Of a stretch of DNA of 64,000 nucleotides, positions 24,032-37,600 are shown in pieces. The DNA is from Tetraselmis striata. Lineage: Eukaryota; Chlorophyta; Chlorodendrophyceae; Chlorodendrales; Chlorodendraceae. Where the stretch lies: the NCBI GenBank assembly GCA_006384855.1, contig VCJN01001941.1:79436-143435 (forward strand), given 5' to 3'. A model generated the notes under the pieces. It was not told where the DNA came from and did no database searches. It was given only the letters and a program-made list of their open reading frames with translations. Made by a program: the position numbers and the translations under genes. How positions within the stretch are numbered: the first letter of the stretch is position 1; each line of letters starts with the position of its first letter.

Positions 24032-24752
24032 AGATCCGAATAGTCACTCAACCGCCGCGCGCCGCGCCGCCGCAACTGTCGTATACATATAAGCCCAAAA
24101 TCCAGTGTACGGGTACGGTAGTGGTACGGGTATACATATAACATATATATGTCCAGAACAGTAGGTATAGGTGTGAATTACAAAAAAGGTTTTCGTACCC
24201 ACAGTAGGTACCAGGTAGGTAGTATACTGCGGCAGTCGCTGTCTCGCTGAAAGTACGCGGCTACCGGCATGGAGATACCGCCATTTCGCCAGCACGCGAC
24301 TACAGCGGTGACGCCATCGTCAACAACTCGCAACTTCCGCCGCCCCGCCTGACGCTCCAACATTGTCTCGATGAAAGAGCAGCAAAACATCATCGAAATA
24401 CAAGGGTCGAAGCACTCCACCTCCGTTTCTTCCACCCCATCCGAGGTCAAACCAGCCGGCACTTCGCCAGATTATCAGATTGTAGCCAGAGCGTCGCCAG
24501 AACACCACTGGAGAGCACGCTGCGACTCAGCGCTTTTGGCATCGCTTTTGCCGAGAGGACAACAATCGCAGCATCCTCCGAACATCGCTTTTGCCGAGAG
24601 GACAACAATCGCTTATTCCTCCGCGCATCGCAGAGCGATTAGCCAAGCGAGCTCAGGAAGACGGCCCCCGGTGATATACTGCTTGGCTGGCTGGCAATTG
24701 AGGTCGAGGCTTTCACGAGCAAGGCGCGACTAACACGGCCTGATATCGGACC
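24032..24752. other. Upstream region of the RDR gene with a two-copy direct repeat
   Basis: Contains two exact copies of a 29-base unit at 24541-24569 and 24584-24612, starting ATCGCTTTTGCCGAGAGGAC, about 140-210 bases before the RDR ATG. No other gene seen. Confidence 0.5.
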
Positions 24753-27122
24753 ATGTCCGCGGTGCTGAGCTGGATCCTTCCCTCCTCTTACTGGGGCAGT
24801 TGGCGGGCCGATGCAGACGAGGCCAGCGTCGGCGAGACGACACCTCCCGGCAGCCCTGCGGTACAGCCCGCAACCCAGCCGCCGCCGGCGTCGACCGTCC
24901 ACAAGCGGGCCCTTTCTCGGCGCACCGACAGAGGTGACGATTTCCCTTTCTGGAAAGGCCGGGAGGGGGAGTTGCTGATGGACGCCGGGATGGTGGTCGA
25001 CAGGACGGTGCTACTGCGCTGCCCCGGCGCTGGCAGCAGCAACGCAAAGACGAGCTTCCTGCACCTGTACTTCAAGGGGCGCACGTGGACCGCAAAGTCT
25101 CCGCTGCCGACCAAGGATCACGCGCAGAAGGGCACCAGCGCGGGCGTGATGCCGGACGTGGAGCGCATAGACCCGCGCGGCGGGGACCCGTTCCACCTTG
25201 TCGCGGCCAGCGCGGAGAGGGAAGGCGGAAAATTCCCGCTGTACTTCGTGACATGGGTATACGTCCAGGCGCCCTCCGTGGCCGCGCTGCAGAAGGAGCT
25301 CGAGGCGGTCGGCGACTTCGCGTCACTGCCTCACTCGCGCAAGGTCGCCAGCAGGCTGGATCTGCTCGACAGCAGCGTTCCGGGAACAGAATGTGCTGCA
25401 GCTCGCCGTGGGCGACTTTGAGCTGATCGACGAGCCGCCGGTCTCGGCCGCCACCGGCGAAGGAGATGGCGGATGGCTGCGGCTTCATCCCTGAACATCT
25501 CCTTGCCAAGCTTTTGGGGTCCTCAGCCGGCGAAGGCCTCGGGGTGCAGGTCCGCGTGGTGGCTCCGGCGCTAGGGGTATTCAAGGGCGTACTCGCCCGA
25601 AAGGCCGGCATCACGCGTGTCCAGCTGACGCCGTCCATGCGGAAGGTTCCGCCGAGCCGCATGCCCAACGCGGACGCGGACCTCGCCGTGCTGATTCTCA
25701 AGCAGGTACGACGTGCCCTTGCTCATTCGCCCAATATAGCAAACAATACAAACACTACCTGCGCCGATACACTCTCATCATGTCCACGTCAACCCCCCCC
25801 CCCCCCCCCCACCCCCCCTGGAAGCCAGCCAGTATATGCCACCGCCCGCGCCATGCTGAACAATAATACGGTATTTTGACATCATCATGCTGAATCTTTG
25901 ACATCGGCCGCTGTGTGCTACTCCTCCCCGGCTCGATTCCCCATGGCAGACTTTCCCGAGCAAGAAGAACGTGAAGAATGGCGCGCACCTGGTGGAGCAG
26001 GGCGGAGCGTCGATTCCGCTCGACCCCGACGCCAAGAAGATGAAGGGCGGGATGATTGAGAAGCAGCTGCTGCATCTCGGCGTGCTGCGGGCGCAGCTCG
26101 ACACGTACTACCGCAGGCCGGACAGGGAGAACGCCTACGTGGTGGGCCTCGCGGATCCCACCGACAGCCTCCCGGCCGGCCACATCTTTGTGACCGGGCT
26201 CCCCCAGCTGACCAAGGCATTCGTGGCGGGAAACCCCTGCGTGGCACCCGGCGACGGCAACGTGTTTCCGGTGGTGAGCCGCCGGCCGCGGGGCATGAGC
26301 AGCGAGGCGTGGGAGTGGCTGCGCGCGCTGCCTTTCGGCGGGCTCATCTTCTCCAGCAAAGGCGACCAGCCGCTGCCGGCGCTCTGCGCACAAGGCGACC
26401 TCGACGGCGATCTCTACTTTGTCTGCTGGTCGGAGGACCTGCTGGAGGGTCTCCCGCATCGCGATCCGTCAGCGCCGCTGCGGGTCCCTGCAGACCAAAG
26501 TGCCCAATCCGCAAAGCGGATCTCCGCAAGCAAGGCGGCCACGGACGGCGCTTCCTCAGGCTCCTGGCTGGCGGCGGTGCAGGCGCACATCACCGATGCC
26601 TGGGTGCTGCTGGAGGTGAAGGAGATCGGGCGGCTGTGCAATGAGTGGAAGAAGGTGGCGGAGGAGCACGGGCTGGAGCACCCCGACGCCATTGCACTCG
26701 GCCGCGCGTACGAGCAGTCGCTCGAGCGCGGAAAGCACGGGGTGGAGGTGCAGCTGCCGGAGCACCTGCAACGCGGCAAGGCAAAGGGAGGCAAGGCTGC
26801 CCCGCGCCGTGGCGCCGCTGCCGCCGGTCCCTCGTCCCTTGCAGAGGGGGGCCGCAGCAGCCCACCGCCTGCATCGCCGCCGACACCCGGGCGCGAGGCG
26901 CCACCCCCCGCGCGCGTCTGGCCGGGTGAGAAGTCTGCCGAGGCGTGGCTGGAGGAGCTGCAGAGCTTGAGCCTCGCAGATCTCAGGACATTTGTGAAGG
27001 GCAATGGTCTGAGCGGCATTGTGAAGACACACGTTGGCAGGAGAAGAAAGGATGGGGGACCGTCGCGTTGCACAGCGGATGTCGCCAGGGATGTGGCGGC
27101 CGCCCTTGCGTCGAGGTCCTAG
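24753..27122 (+). CDS. Cellular RNA-dependent RNA polymerase (RDR/QDE-1-type), apparently frameshifted
   Basis: Makes double-stranded RNA for RNA silencing in other eukaryotes. The 3' part is intact. Exon 25950-27122 contains the catalytic GDLDGDLYFV (the DxDGD of cellular RDRs), preceded by VVGLADPTDSLPAGHIFVTG and a GNPCVAPGDGNVFPVV block (RDR: NPCLHPGD), and followed by YEQSLERGKHGVEVQLP (RDR: ALD..KHG..V.LP). The preceding exon, ending 25705, has MADGCGFIPEHLL (RDR: SDGIGKIS) and VFKGVLARK, then SMRKVP. The N-terminal frame runs from the ATG at 24753 to about 25370. Then about 75 bases read in a second frame (AFREQNVLQLAVGDFELID), and MADG is in a third, so two +1 shifts are needed. Total is about 705 residues against about 1,100 usual. 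The C-terminus is Pro/Ala-rich with a SAP-like LSLADLRTFVKGNGL. It is either a recent pseudogene or contains sequence errors. Confidence 0.75.
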
Positions 27123-28262
27123 CTCACACCTTCTCGATCCGCGGAGAACCCCCTTAATACGGGTAGCCAACCACCGTGTCTTGACCAAGCAGTATGTGTA
27201 AGAAAAAACTATGTGCTAGTGTATAATCGACCCTGATTTTGCCCCGCCCGGCGGTGCTGGTTGTGTAATGGCATGGTCAGGTGGGACATTGACAACGAAA
27301 AACTGCTATACCCCCCCCCCCCCCCCCACCGGCACTTAATAAAGGCCACCAAGCGGTTACATATATTCGTCCAATGTGGAGCTGCCATCAGCCTCGTATC
27401 AAAGCTCACATCACCCGCTCATCACCCTCCCTCTCCTTAGGTACACCATGGGAGGCCAGGAGGGTTGTCGGAGGCTGCGCTCGCGTGGCGCAACAAAAGG
27501 GAACGGCACCGGAGCGAGGGAGGCGGCTACTTCAGCAGTGTCCGGAATGCTGGTTCGCCGTGTTTACACCGACACCGCTCAGGTGCGGTGCGCACTGCTC
27601 TGAGAAGCGCGGCCCCGCTCTCCGTGCCGAGCGGCATGTCTCGGCTGGGGGGGGGGGGGGGGGGAGGAGGCATGTCTTTGGTCGACTTGGTGGACGGTGC
27701 GTCAAACTTGCGCTGAAATGGCGCGGAACTGCACCGATGAGATCCGCCAGTGGGCTGGGACAGGTCAACGCCGCTACTCCCGCCTGCATGCAGACTTCTG
27801 CAGGGATTTCGGGGGGGGGGGGGGGGGGGGCGGGGACCATGGCCCTTGGGGCGTCAGGCCGGCTGCTGCGGTCACCACTCATCTACCAGCTCGCCAGTGC
27901 CGCGCAAGCCTTGGACCTCCCATGGTGCGAGCGCCTCCCATGGCTTGGCGCCTACCATGCATCATCCCGTCGGCTTTGCGCCCCCCTCCTCCTCACGATG
28001 TTGATAATTGCTGTACAACACTAGGTCAATACGCCCGTGGTAAATTCTGATGATTTTTTTGTACCCCCTCCCCCTTTGAAACGCTGTGCAGAGGAAAGAA
28101 CCTTTCTTTGCATTCCATTGGGTATGCTACATCCCACACTTGTCTAAACCTGAATGGCCCACGTGCTCGAAATGTGTTTATTCGAGTCGTGCAACGCTGT
28201 CTGAGTGGGGCGGGGTGAGGAGGGGTGAAGGGGGGGGGGGGGGGGGGGGTGGAGGGGCGCAC
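27123..28262. other. Between RDR and the NUP205 3' end; possible terminal exon on minus strand
   Basis: C run at about 27311-27327 and G runs at about 27648-27663 and 27811-27831. On the minus strand around 27790-27660 an acceptor-like C tract precedes a frame reading AGVAALTCPSPLADLIGAV in phase 0. It could be the last NUP205 exon but is not supported by any motif. Nothing else recognised. Confidence 0.3.
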
Positions 28263-31200
28263 CAGCTGCGCAGCCAGGTCCAGCGCCTCCTCGCAGTCTG
28301 GGCCGCTGTCCACTCCTTGCAGAGACTGCATCGAGGAGAGGGGGGGGAAGGGGGGTTGGAGGACTCATCACAGGTCCGCCCACAGCGCAGCATGGCTGCT
28401 AAGGCTACATGACTAACGGCGCAGGAGGGCGGGGGGGGGGGGGGGGGGGGGGCTGATGGGTAGATGATGGAGGGCGAGGAGAGGGGGGTGGAGGGGAGTG
28501 AATGGAATGAGCACTGGCAGGTGGGTGCGAATGGCGACTGGCGATGACGAGAGGGTATACATACATATACATATATATGTATATAATATAGACATGTATA
28601 AATATGTATGTATATATAGAGAAGGGGTACCTCATATATTATGGATACCGCGTCAGCGCGCATGCATATAAAAACGTTTCTGAGATTTATACATGTGTAT
28701 CTCGTAAATGTGTATATTCATATGTATGCGCGGTGCCGCGGTATCCACAACAACATTCATTGGCTGTAAGGAGCTGCTGTGTGGCATCCAGGGGCCGCAT
28801 GCAGTACAGCGGTGTGGCAAACGTGGCAGGTGAAAACACCCCTACGCATTCGACTCATATTTCGGGCTTTCACTGTGGGATGTCTTCATGGAAGCGCCAG
28901 CACCGTCGCATGCTGGTGACTAGTATGTATGTTGGACACGGTTCAGCTAGCTCCGAGGGGCTCTACTTTTGCCGGGTTTGGGCTAGTGTAAACCGCACCA
29001 AACTACACAGTTCAAGAAGGTGGACTCCCCTCGTGGTGCGGGTGAGTCATGTAGCAGGGCTGTCGCATGCTGTCGCTAGCGCCGCTGGACATCGGGAAGT
29101 CCAAGCGGGACGCGTACTGCGAGTACAGGTAGCTAGCATTCACACTAGAATCTTAACGTTACCAGTACTGGTGACAGAATAGCCCGGTGTAATCAAACCT
29201 CTATATTACCAATATGACCATTAAAAGCCCCCCCCCCCCCCCCCCCCCCCCGGTCCTCTGGGCGACACCGAGCACAAGTTGCCTTGGTACGAATGACGCA
29301 GCTCCAATTCGAGCTGGCGAAAACAGCGAGACGACATGCGCCCGATGCATCACAGCCCGAGTGAACATAGGAAAACTCCGAGGGATGCAGTTGCGAAAGG
29401 GGGGGGGGGGTGCGGCGGAGTCGGGGCGTCCGCGGCGGGCGCCACCTGCAGGTGGAGGCAGGCGCGCAGGGAGCGCTGCAGCGCGCGGCCCAGCTGCGCC
29501 AGCTCGCGGCTCGGCTCCGCCGCGTCCTCCAGCGCCTCCAGCACCGCGCGCGCCACGCCCATGAGGTGCGCGCCCAGCTCCGCCAGCAACCCCAGCTTGG
29601 GCCACTCCGGCCCCAGGCTGTCCGCCTCCTCGGGGCTCACCTGCCGACAGCGGCGGCAACAGCACAGCAGCGGCCCGTCACCGTCCGCCGCCGGGATGCC
29701 AAACGCGCCACCAGCCAAACGTAGCTACCACACCTGTAAGTGTTAGTCGCGGGCCCTGCATTTCAGCCTCACCAAACGCAACTCGACATGACCCTCTATG
29801 ATCTTTTCTACACACATCCGCAAATACGTCCCCGTAAAAACGTCCACCGTTACGCCGATTCCAACACAAAGTTGTGATAGTAATAACTGTACTGACTGAA
29901 CGAGTACGATGTAGACCGCCAAACGTACCTAGTAAGCGTCCAATGAAAAGGCAGACCTCTCTAGCACCATACAAATAAGCACCTGTTCCTCATTGCTCAA
30001 ACCCTAACAGTGACTGCTAAGCGCAGACATTTCCCGGTGGCATGGTGTGGTGCGAACCCGTGCTAATGCAATGCTGCATACTTGCGCATGATGATACAAG
30101 CGCTTCCGTACTGAGGAGCAGCATGCGAGGCGGGCGATCATGCCGCCCAGCCATGGCACATGCCCAGGGCGGCCGTTATCGCCCGGAGGACGGCCGTCTA
30201 CCAGGAATCCACATTAGATAAGTGTATCATATGGGATTTACTGTGCAGTCAGCCACCTTTCTCATGCCACAAGAACGCCGATCCTCCGGCTTTCTCTCGG
30301 CTCAGTCAGAAGTAAAGCTGAATCCACTGATATGATGGTATGCAGGGTTGTAAGGCGAGAGCGGCTGGATGGGGTGGCAGGGGGGGGGGAGGGGCGGCGC
30401 ACCTGCGGGCTGACCTCCACCAGGAAGGCGAGGCAGTGCTGCACCGCCGCGTACATCGCGCTCGCCACCGCGGCCGCGTACCCGTTGGCGGCCGGCGCGT
30501 CGGTGCTGCACACTAGCGCGGCGCCGCCCTGGGAGGGGGAGGCCACCGGATCCCGGCCGCCGCCGGACGGGGCGGCGCACGAGCGGGAGACCACCTGCGC
30601 GCAACGCCGGGCGGGTGGGCGACACACATGTGTGTCAGCACATCGCCACTGCTCACACACGCCAGGCAGACCCGCATAGACCTGTAGCAGGCTTCGCTCG
30701 AGCTTTGCTCTGCGTCCCAATCAGTCTCATCACACAATGACACTGACGCGTATCACCATACAGACCAACTAACCAGTCGATCTGGATGCAAGTTTGGCAA
30801 TTCGAAACAGAATAGAACCAGACAGAAAATGTGTTGATAGTTTGCTGGAGTATTTTGAACGAAAACTGACAGAAACATCTCAGTCGTGTTGCAAATCGAT
30901 TTTGGAGAGCACTAAGGGCACTGTTTATTAAGTTTGTACCGCCCGTTTATTCAGGAACGCGTACATTGATTGAAATTAGACAGCGATACAGGAATGCGGA
31001 CCGGTGCACACCGATAAAACGACGTTAATCGTACCAAGCAGGCAACATTACGCGTTGTATATTTTTATTACGCGTCCGGTCATGCCTATACAAGGTATAA
31101 CTATAACGCAGTACTAATGCGTATATATATATAGGTAAGCATATTGCAGACATGAAAGATTATGTAATCCTTAATATCGCACAATCATGAATATCGTACA

Positions 31201-34200
31201 TTATCCTTGTACTATATCCTTATGCTGGATTTCCTTCTGGATTTCTGTATGGATTTCTTGAATGTTGCATCTAACACATGTAATCAAATGCTTGTACTAT
31301 ATCAAACAGTATATTACGATGGAACTTCAGCAATGATAAAAGCGTGGAATAGTACCATAAAAGAGATATTGAAAAAACGCTAGAAGGGTGGCAGAACACG
31401 GGCCAGGCACCGCCCTTGAAACGTGTGTCACCTACGCGCTTGTAACATCCGACTACCAGTACGCGGCAAGCGCCACGTACAGTAGGGCACACTGCCCCGC
31501 ATAGGGCTCGCTAAAACCCTAGAAAGCCCTAGTGAATATCTTCTATAGGGTCTTTGATGCGGTAGGGTCTCCATAACCTGATCACATGCCCTAGCCAGCG
31601 CGTGTGGGTGCCACAGATATACAGAAGTCCAAGAAGTCTCTCGGACATGTGGCACAAGGAGGAGTCGAACCCAGGACAATTGGGCTGCTAGGCCACTGCT
31701 TTGGGCCAACCCTGATTAAGTTGGACAGCATCGCGACTCAACAAGCTCAGCCCCAACTACTACTAAGGTTACTTCTGCTGCGGCCTGGCAAACCTTGGGA
31801 ACAAGGTCTGGACTCTTTTTAGACAAATGTAAGACAACGATAAGCTCTGGCGATAATAAGCTATGGGACTTTGAGTGGAGGGTTGGAGGCCTGAGGGTGT
31901 CGGGAGGGCTGATGCTGGGGGAGCGGGGGCGGGCGGGTGCCGGGAGGGCCGCGCGCCTGCATCCAGCCGGCGTCCGCCGGCAGCGTGGAGGACTGCAGCA
32001 GCAGCGCGCGCTCGGCGGGGCTCTGCGGGGCGACCACCACTGCCGGCATCGCGTCCGCGCCCAGGCAGGCAAACTCCAGGAAGGAGACAGCGGCCCGTCT
32101 GGCAGAGCAAGTAGGGCGATGGAGAGGGCGGCGGTGGGGGGGAGGGAGGTCAGGCTGCGCAAGAAGGTCGGAGTAGCGCGTGCTTGCGAGAAGACAACGG
32201 GATGGGTTTCAGGGGATGGCGGCAGGGGGGGAGGGGGGGGGGGGGGGGGGTACCTGAAGGAGGACGGCGAGTGCTGGATGGCCATCTGCCAGGGCCCCAG
32301 CAGCGGCGACATCTGGCACAGCAGGAAGGCCACCGACGACGTCTCCTTCAGACCTGGGGGTGGAACGGGGCGCAGGAGAGGGGAGAAAAGGGGGTGTGGG
32401 GGAGGCATGGGGCTTGGTATAGTCAACACCCTCAGATGGCGCCAGGCAGCGTCTGCCCGCTCCGCCCATTCGAGCGCCATGAAGGGGGTGGCACGGCAGG
32501 CAGTTCTGCAGGGCGCCGGCGCACGCACCCAGCAGCGTGAGCGGCTGCGCGGGCGAGCCCAGCGGCGGCATCAGCGCAGGCAGCAGGCGCGGCTCCGCCG
32601 TCACGAGAAACGCCACCGCCGCGGACTCCACGTCGGGGCTTGGCAGCGGCGCGAGGTGCCGGAGGAGCGCGCTCTGCGGAGGCGCCACGGGCGCGGTCAC
32701 AGGCAGTCCGTAGCGATGACCCCCGTTAGAAGGGCAGGGGGCAGAGGGGGGGTAGGTAAGGGGGGGTGGGGGGCGGGGGCACCTGGAGGCCGAGCAGCGC
32801 CAGCCAGTGCGTGTGCAGCGGCGCCTCGCGGCCTTGGCTGTACGCCTTGAGCACCTCCGCGGAGCTGTCCACCTGCGCTCCGCGTACCCGGCAGCAGGCG
32901 GCGGGGGCAGATAGCCGTGGTCAGAGGAGTCAGGACATTGGCCGTGCCGAGGCTCAGCTCACCGGGCATGCTACCGCTTGTGACAGGGGAGGAGATTGCG
33001 CCAGCAGGGTGGCCGGGGAGTGGGGAGGAGGGGGGGGGGGGGGGGGGTCCACCTGCATGCCGGATGGCAGGAGGGTGGGGTGGTGTGCCGGGGGGCCGAG
33101 GTGGGGCGCTGCCTTGGGGTCGTCCGCGGTGCCGAGCGCGCCGCCCTCGGAGCCCAGCAGCCAGGAGGCGCTCCACACGCACGCCTGCATCACGCCCTTG
33201 GTAGGCAGTGGAGGAAGGGGGAACAGGGGAAGAGCGAGGTTGGGGGGAGGGGGAGGGGGCGAGAAAGGGGTGGGAGGGCGTCAGGCTGCGAGCTGGCGCC
33301 GTAGAGGAGTCACATACACACATATTTTGCATGCGCCACACACTCACATAGGATCTCTGGGTGTGCCATGTAACTTGCAGTAACCGGAACTACGCTTAGC
33401 AAAGGCAGTCCGCCTCGACCCTGGCGAGAAGCAACAAAGGCGGGACCCCCCCCCCCCCCCCCCACCGCTTTGACGTGACCTGTTCACTGCTCAGTTCTTG
33501 TGAGCGGGCTGCGCACCTGCTCGTGCAGCAGGGTCGCGCCCGCCTGACTCTGCGCCAAGCCGAGCGCCAGCTGGATGCAGGCGCCCTTGTCGTCCGCTGC
33601 GGACCCTGCGGGGGCGGCCACCACCGGCAGGGGGGCAAGGGCTTCTTGCGTTTAGCCGGGTGCGACCCGCATGTGGGAGCAGGAAGGGGGGGGGTGGGGG
33701 GGTGGGGGGCACCGTCTGCCGTGGCGTCCGGCTCGCCCCCCGGTCTGGGCCAGCTGCGGCGCAGCAGTGGCGCCAGCAGCTCGGGCGCGATGTGCTGCGC
33801 GAGGGAGAGCCACTCGTGGGAGGGCAGGACGTTCCACAACAGCGTCTGGTAGCGCCAGATTCCCGGGGGGGCGGGGGGGGCCGGGCGGGCGCATCAGTCA
33901 GCCAGTGCACCCGCCGACCCATGCAGGCGCTCATGTCATCGGGAGGACCGGCATCCAACACCCCCTCCACCATGCCGTCCTACACCTCCACGCAGATACA
34001 GGTACCTCCAGCCGTGCCTATCATGTGACATCGCCGGCGTCTATTTCATAAAGGCATGTTAAGCGCCTGGCGAAAAAGTGCCGAATCAAGTGACAACGCA
34101 ACGCACTCGTCCATTGTGCCCGGGACGTGCTGGCGGTCTTGCCAAAGGTTTCTGGGTCCATTCCCCAAACTGGCAATTGAGATGACTTCCAAGGTGCTGC

Positions 34201-34297
34201 CGCGTAAATGTGACGCAAATAACGGTCCACACCCACAAAACATACAAGTGTGTCTGCATGTCTATCAGGCGCCCTCTGCCCGCCTCTCCCTCTCTCT

Positions 34298-34336
<39 letters not shown>

Positions 34337-34518
34337 CACATGTATACGAATGTACGCACATATACAGAGAGAGAAACCTTACATGGAGCTGTAGGTGGAT
34401 GGAGGGCCTCACGGCATCCCAGTTGTGTAAGCAGCTAAGCCCGCACACACATAACATATATGTACATATATATGTATAAATGTTTCAATGTTTTTCACAC
34501 ACATATATATATATGATA

Positions 34519-34551
<33 letters not shown>

Positions 34552-34582
34552 ACATATTCTCTCCCTGTCTCCCGCCGTCCCT

Positions 34583-34620
<38 letters not shown>

Positions 34621-37600
34621 CATATATATAACACACACTCATATGCAGGATGCACTGCGGCCGCACAGGTGGTGGTAATGGTGGTTGGTGGTGTGTGTGT
34701 GTGTGGGGCGGGGGGGGGAGGGGGGGGTTGTTGCCTTACCTCCACCACTGCGGTCGAGGCCGCCGTGAGCGCGGGCCACAGGCGCGAGAGCGCCACCAGC
34801 GGCGGCAGCAGTGCGCGCGCAGCACTCTGCACCTGAAGCTGCACCTCCAGCTGGCCCGCCGCCTGCCGACGCCGGCGCACGTACGGAGTCGTCAGCACAC
34901 AGCCTCGACACGGGCGGTACTAAGGGGTGCACCCCTTGCTCTTGTCAGCTTGACCGGTGCCCTATGGGGGCACGTGGGGGAGCTGCTTAGAAGGAGGGGG
35001 GGATAGCGCAGGGGCGCACCTTGGCCGGGCACAGCTGCAGCATGAGCAGGGTGCAGCCAAGGAGGCTCTCTGTCAGACGGTGCTCCGGGCTGCGGGGCGC
35101 CAGGCGCTGGTACGGCCGGCGGTGCAGCCAGCAGCGCAGCCACGACGCCAGCATGTGCGCCACCTGCGCCGGCCAGCACCGAGAGGAGGGAGAGGGGACG
35201 GGAACGGTGATGGGGACATGGGTCAGATAGCCACCCGTGGGTGGCAACGAGGTCACCCTCCCCCCACCCTCCCCCTGCCATCTAGCCGCACCTCACTGCA
35301 TGCGTTGAGCGCGCTGGCTTCCTTGGCGCTGCCCTCACCTGAAAGGCCACAGAGCGCTGTCAGTGCGGTGACTGTCAGAGTGCGGCTTGCCCACAGGGGG
35401 AGGTTGGGGGCATTCAGGGGCTGCTTAGGTCACAGGGGGCGGGGGGGGGGGGGGGGGGGGGGGCTGGTGCGGGGTGACTGCGCTCACTCGTGCAGCTGCG
35501 CATCTTGAGGCTCAGCAGCAGCATCTCCGCCACCTCGGCCGTGAACTCGCACAGCAGCGGCTCCGCGCCCCAGCGCTCACCGCCACCCTCAGCCTGCCAG
35601 CGTCCGCCGGCGTCCGCCACGGCGGCGTCCCCCGCTCCGGGCGAGCCGGGGGCGCCGCTCTCCGACAGGGCCAGCAGCGCGCCCAGGCAGTCCTGAAGCC
35701 GGGAGCTGTTGCGCCACAGCGGGACAGGGCCAACATGGGGATGCCCCGGGCGGGCACGTCAGCAAAGCAGGGCAAGCGCTGTGGTGCGGCGTAGGGGGGG
35801 GGGGAGGGGGGAGGGGGAGAGTGTCAGGGCTTGGGGCACATTAGCAGCCCTGCCATGCGCAGCCGTAGTGAGGTCCATTCCATGTGGTCCCAACCCAGGG
35901 CGTGCACCACGGAAAGAAAAGGAACTGCAGAAATACAACCGGAGAACGAACCAAACAGCAACTCGACAAGGCATCGTTCTGAAATGAAAGTGATCTCCTC
36001 GCGATGGCTCCGCCTGTGGGCCCAGGCTAGGGAATGCGGTACTTCCAACCGCGTTATCCCAACTGCAAGTCGATTTCCTGATTCAACGGCGCATCAGAAA
36101 GTCGCCGAATGAAGCGGGGCTAAGGGGCCAATACATTGCTTGTCATTGCGTACTTACGGCACCCGGCCCCTCATTCAAGAAGGTCCCTCAGCTGGATGAG
36201 CGCACCGCAGCGGGCAACACACATGTGACGTACTTCTCAATCGTTCCCCTGTCTCACACCAGTTTGGACAGATGGCCCGGGACCTGATCCCGACTGTAGC
36301 AAGAACAGATAGCAGGGAACGGAGGGCGGGTGGGGGAGGAATGGGGGCGCGCACGTGTAGGCCTCCACGTCGCGGCCTGAGATGAGGGGTATGGCGGCGC
36401 CAGGGGCGGCCGCGGCTCCGCGCTCCGCGGGCGTGGTCTTCAGGGGACCGCGGCAGCTCACCGTCGCCAGCGCCCTGCAGTGCCACGGAATGCATCGCGC
36501 GGCGGGTGAGAGCTCTCATCCATGGCGCGTGCAGTGCAGGGATAGTACCGCACTTGCCTTCAAGAAGTAGCAGCATCGGTGGCATATGGAAGGCAGCAGT
36601 GATAGGCTGCACAGCATGGCGAGAAGCGCCTCACCGTGACAGCTTGATAGACAAGCTGAAGCGGAAGGGGCGCAGAGCAGATAATCCATAGTATCTATGT
36701 GGAATAAACAGGGCAGGGATTCTGCCTAGCACTTCCCTGCAAATCCATGTCTAGTGACGCGGTCGCTCATCCTTAATAGATTTTTTTGTGCACCGTTGCT
36801 TATGATGAGATGTGTATGGCACTGACTGCCTCACTGCTGGCGGAGCCGAGCAGCGAGAAGGGGGGGGGGGGGGGGGGGTGCAGGCGGCCAGGCTCACCTG
36901 GCGGATCGGAGGGTGAAGAGCGCTGCAGTGCCGCGCGTGATCGCCGCCTCCGCGCGCAGCATCCCCTCCAGCAGCCCCTGCAGGGAGGGAAAGGCGCGTA
37001 CGAGGCCGGGCCCCAGCGCCGCTTCCAGCGCCGCGACGTTGAAGGCCGTGGCTGCCAGGGCCGCCGCGGTGGCGCCGTCGGTGGAGGGGTTGGGGCCCCA
37101 CCAGCCGCCGCTGGCGTCCGCGTGGATGAGCGCCTCCGCCTCTGCGTCAGCGGCGTTGGCGCTGCGCCGAGGGACGGCAGCGGCTGTGAGCAGCAGCTCC
37201 TCCAGGCTGTCCGGCCAGGAGTGCGACTCTGCGGAGACGGCACAGGGCGGCCAGTGAGTGGCCACATACGTAAGATGACCTCGGATCAGGATGGAGCCGC
37301 GAGTGGGAGTGGGGTTCGAGGTAGGGGCTAGCAGGAGTAAGAAGAGGAGATGGGCAAGGAGTGGAGAGCAGATGAGACGATGATAAAGTGGCGCTATATC
37401 TACCCCTAGCACATAATTGGGATTGCGGGTCGCAAAAAGGAAACGCATTTGCACCATCGAGTTGGAGATTTCGTGCCTTGTAAGTGATGTATTCTAAGAG
37501 ATTTCCACTCAATTGTTTTTTATTCCTTTTTCGTGAGAGGGTCTTAACAGTGATTTGGTTACGTCGCAGGAGGCCGCAGCTCGGTCACCTTCACGGCGGT

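Noticed and set aside
27697-28050. Open frames with poly-Gly or poly-Pro stretches, here and at most G/C runs
   Set aside because: They are translations of homopolymer runs in introns; splice signals flank them and no domain is present.
28604-29182. 192-residue plus-strand frame
   Set aside because: Begins in an AT microsatellite and lies within a NUP205 intron on the opposite strand; no domain.
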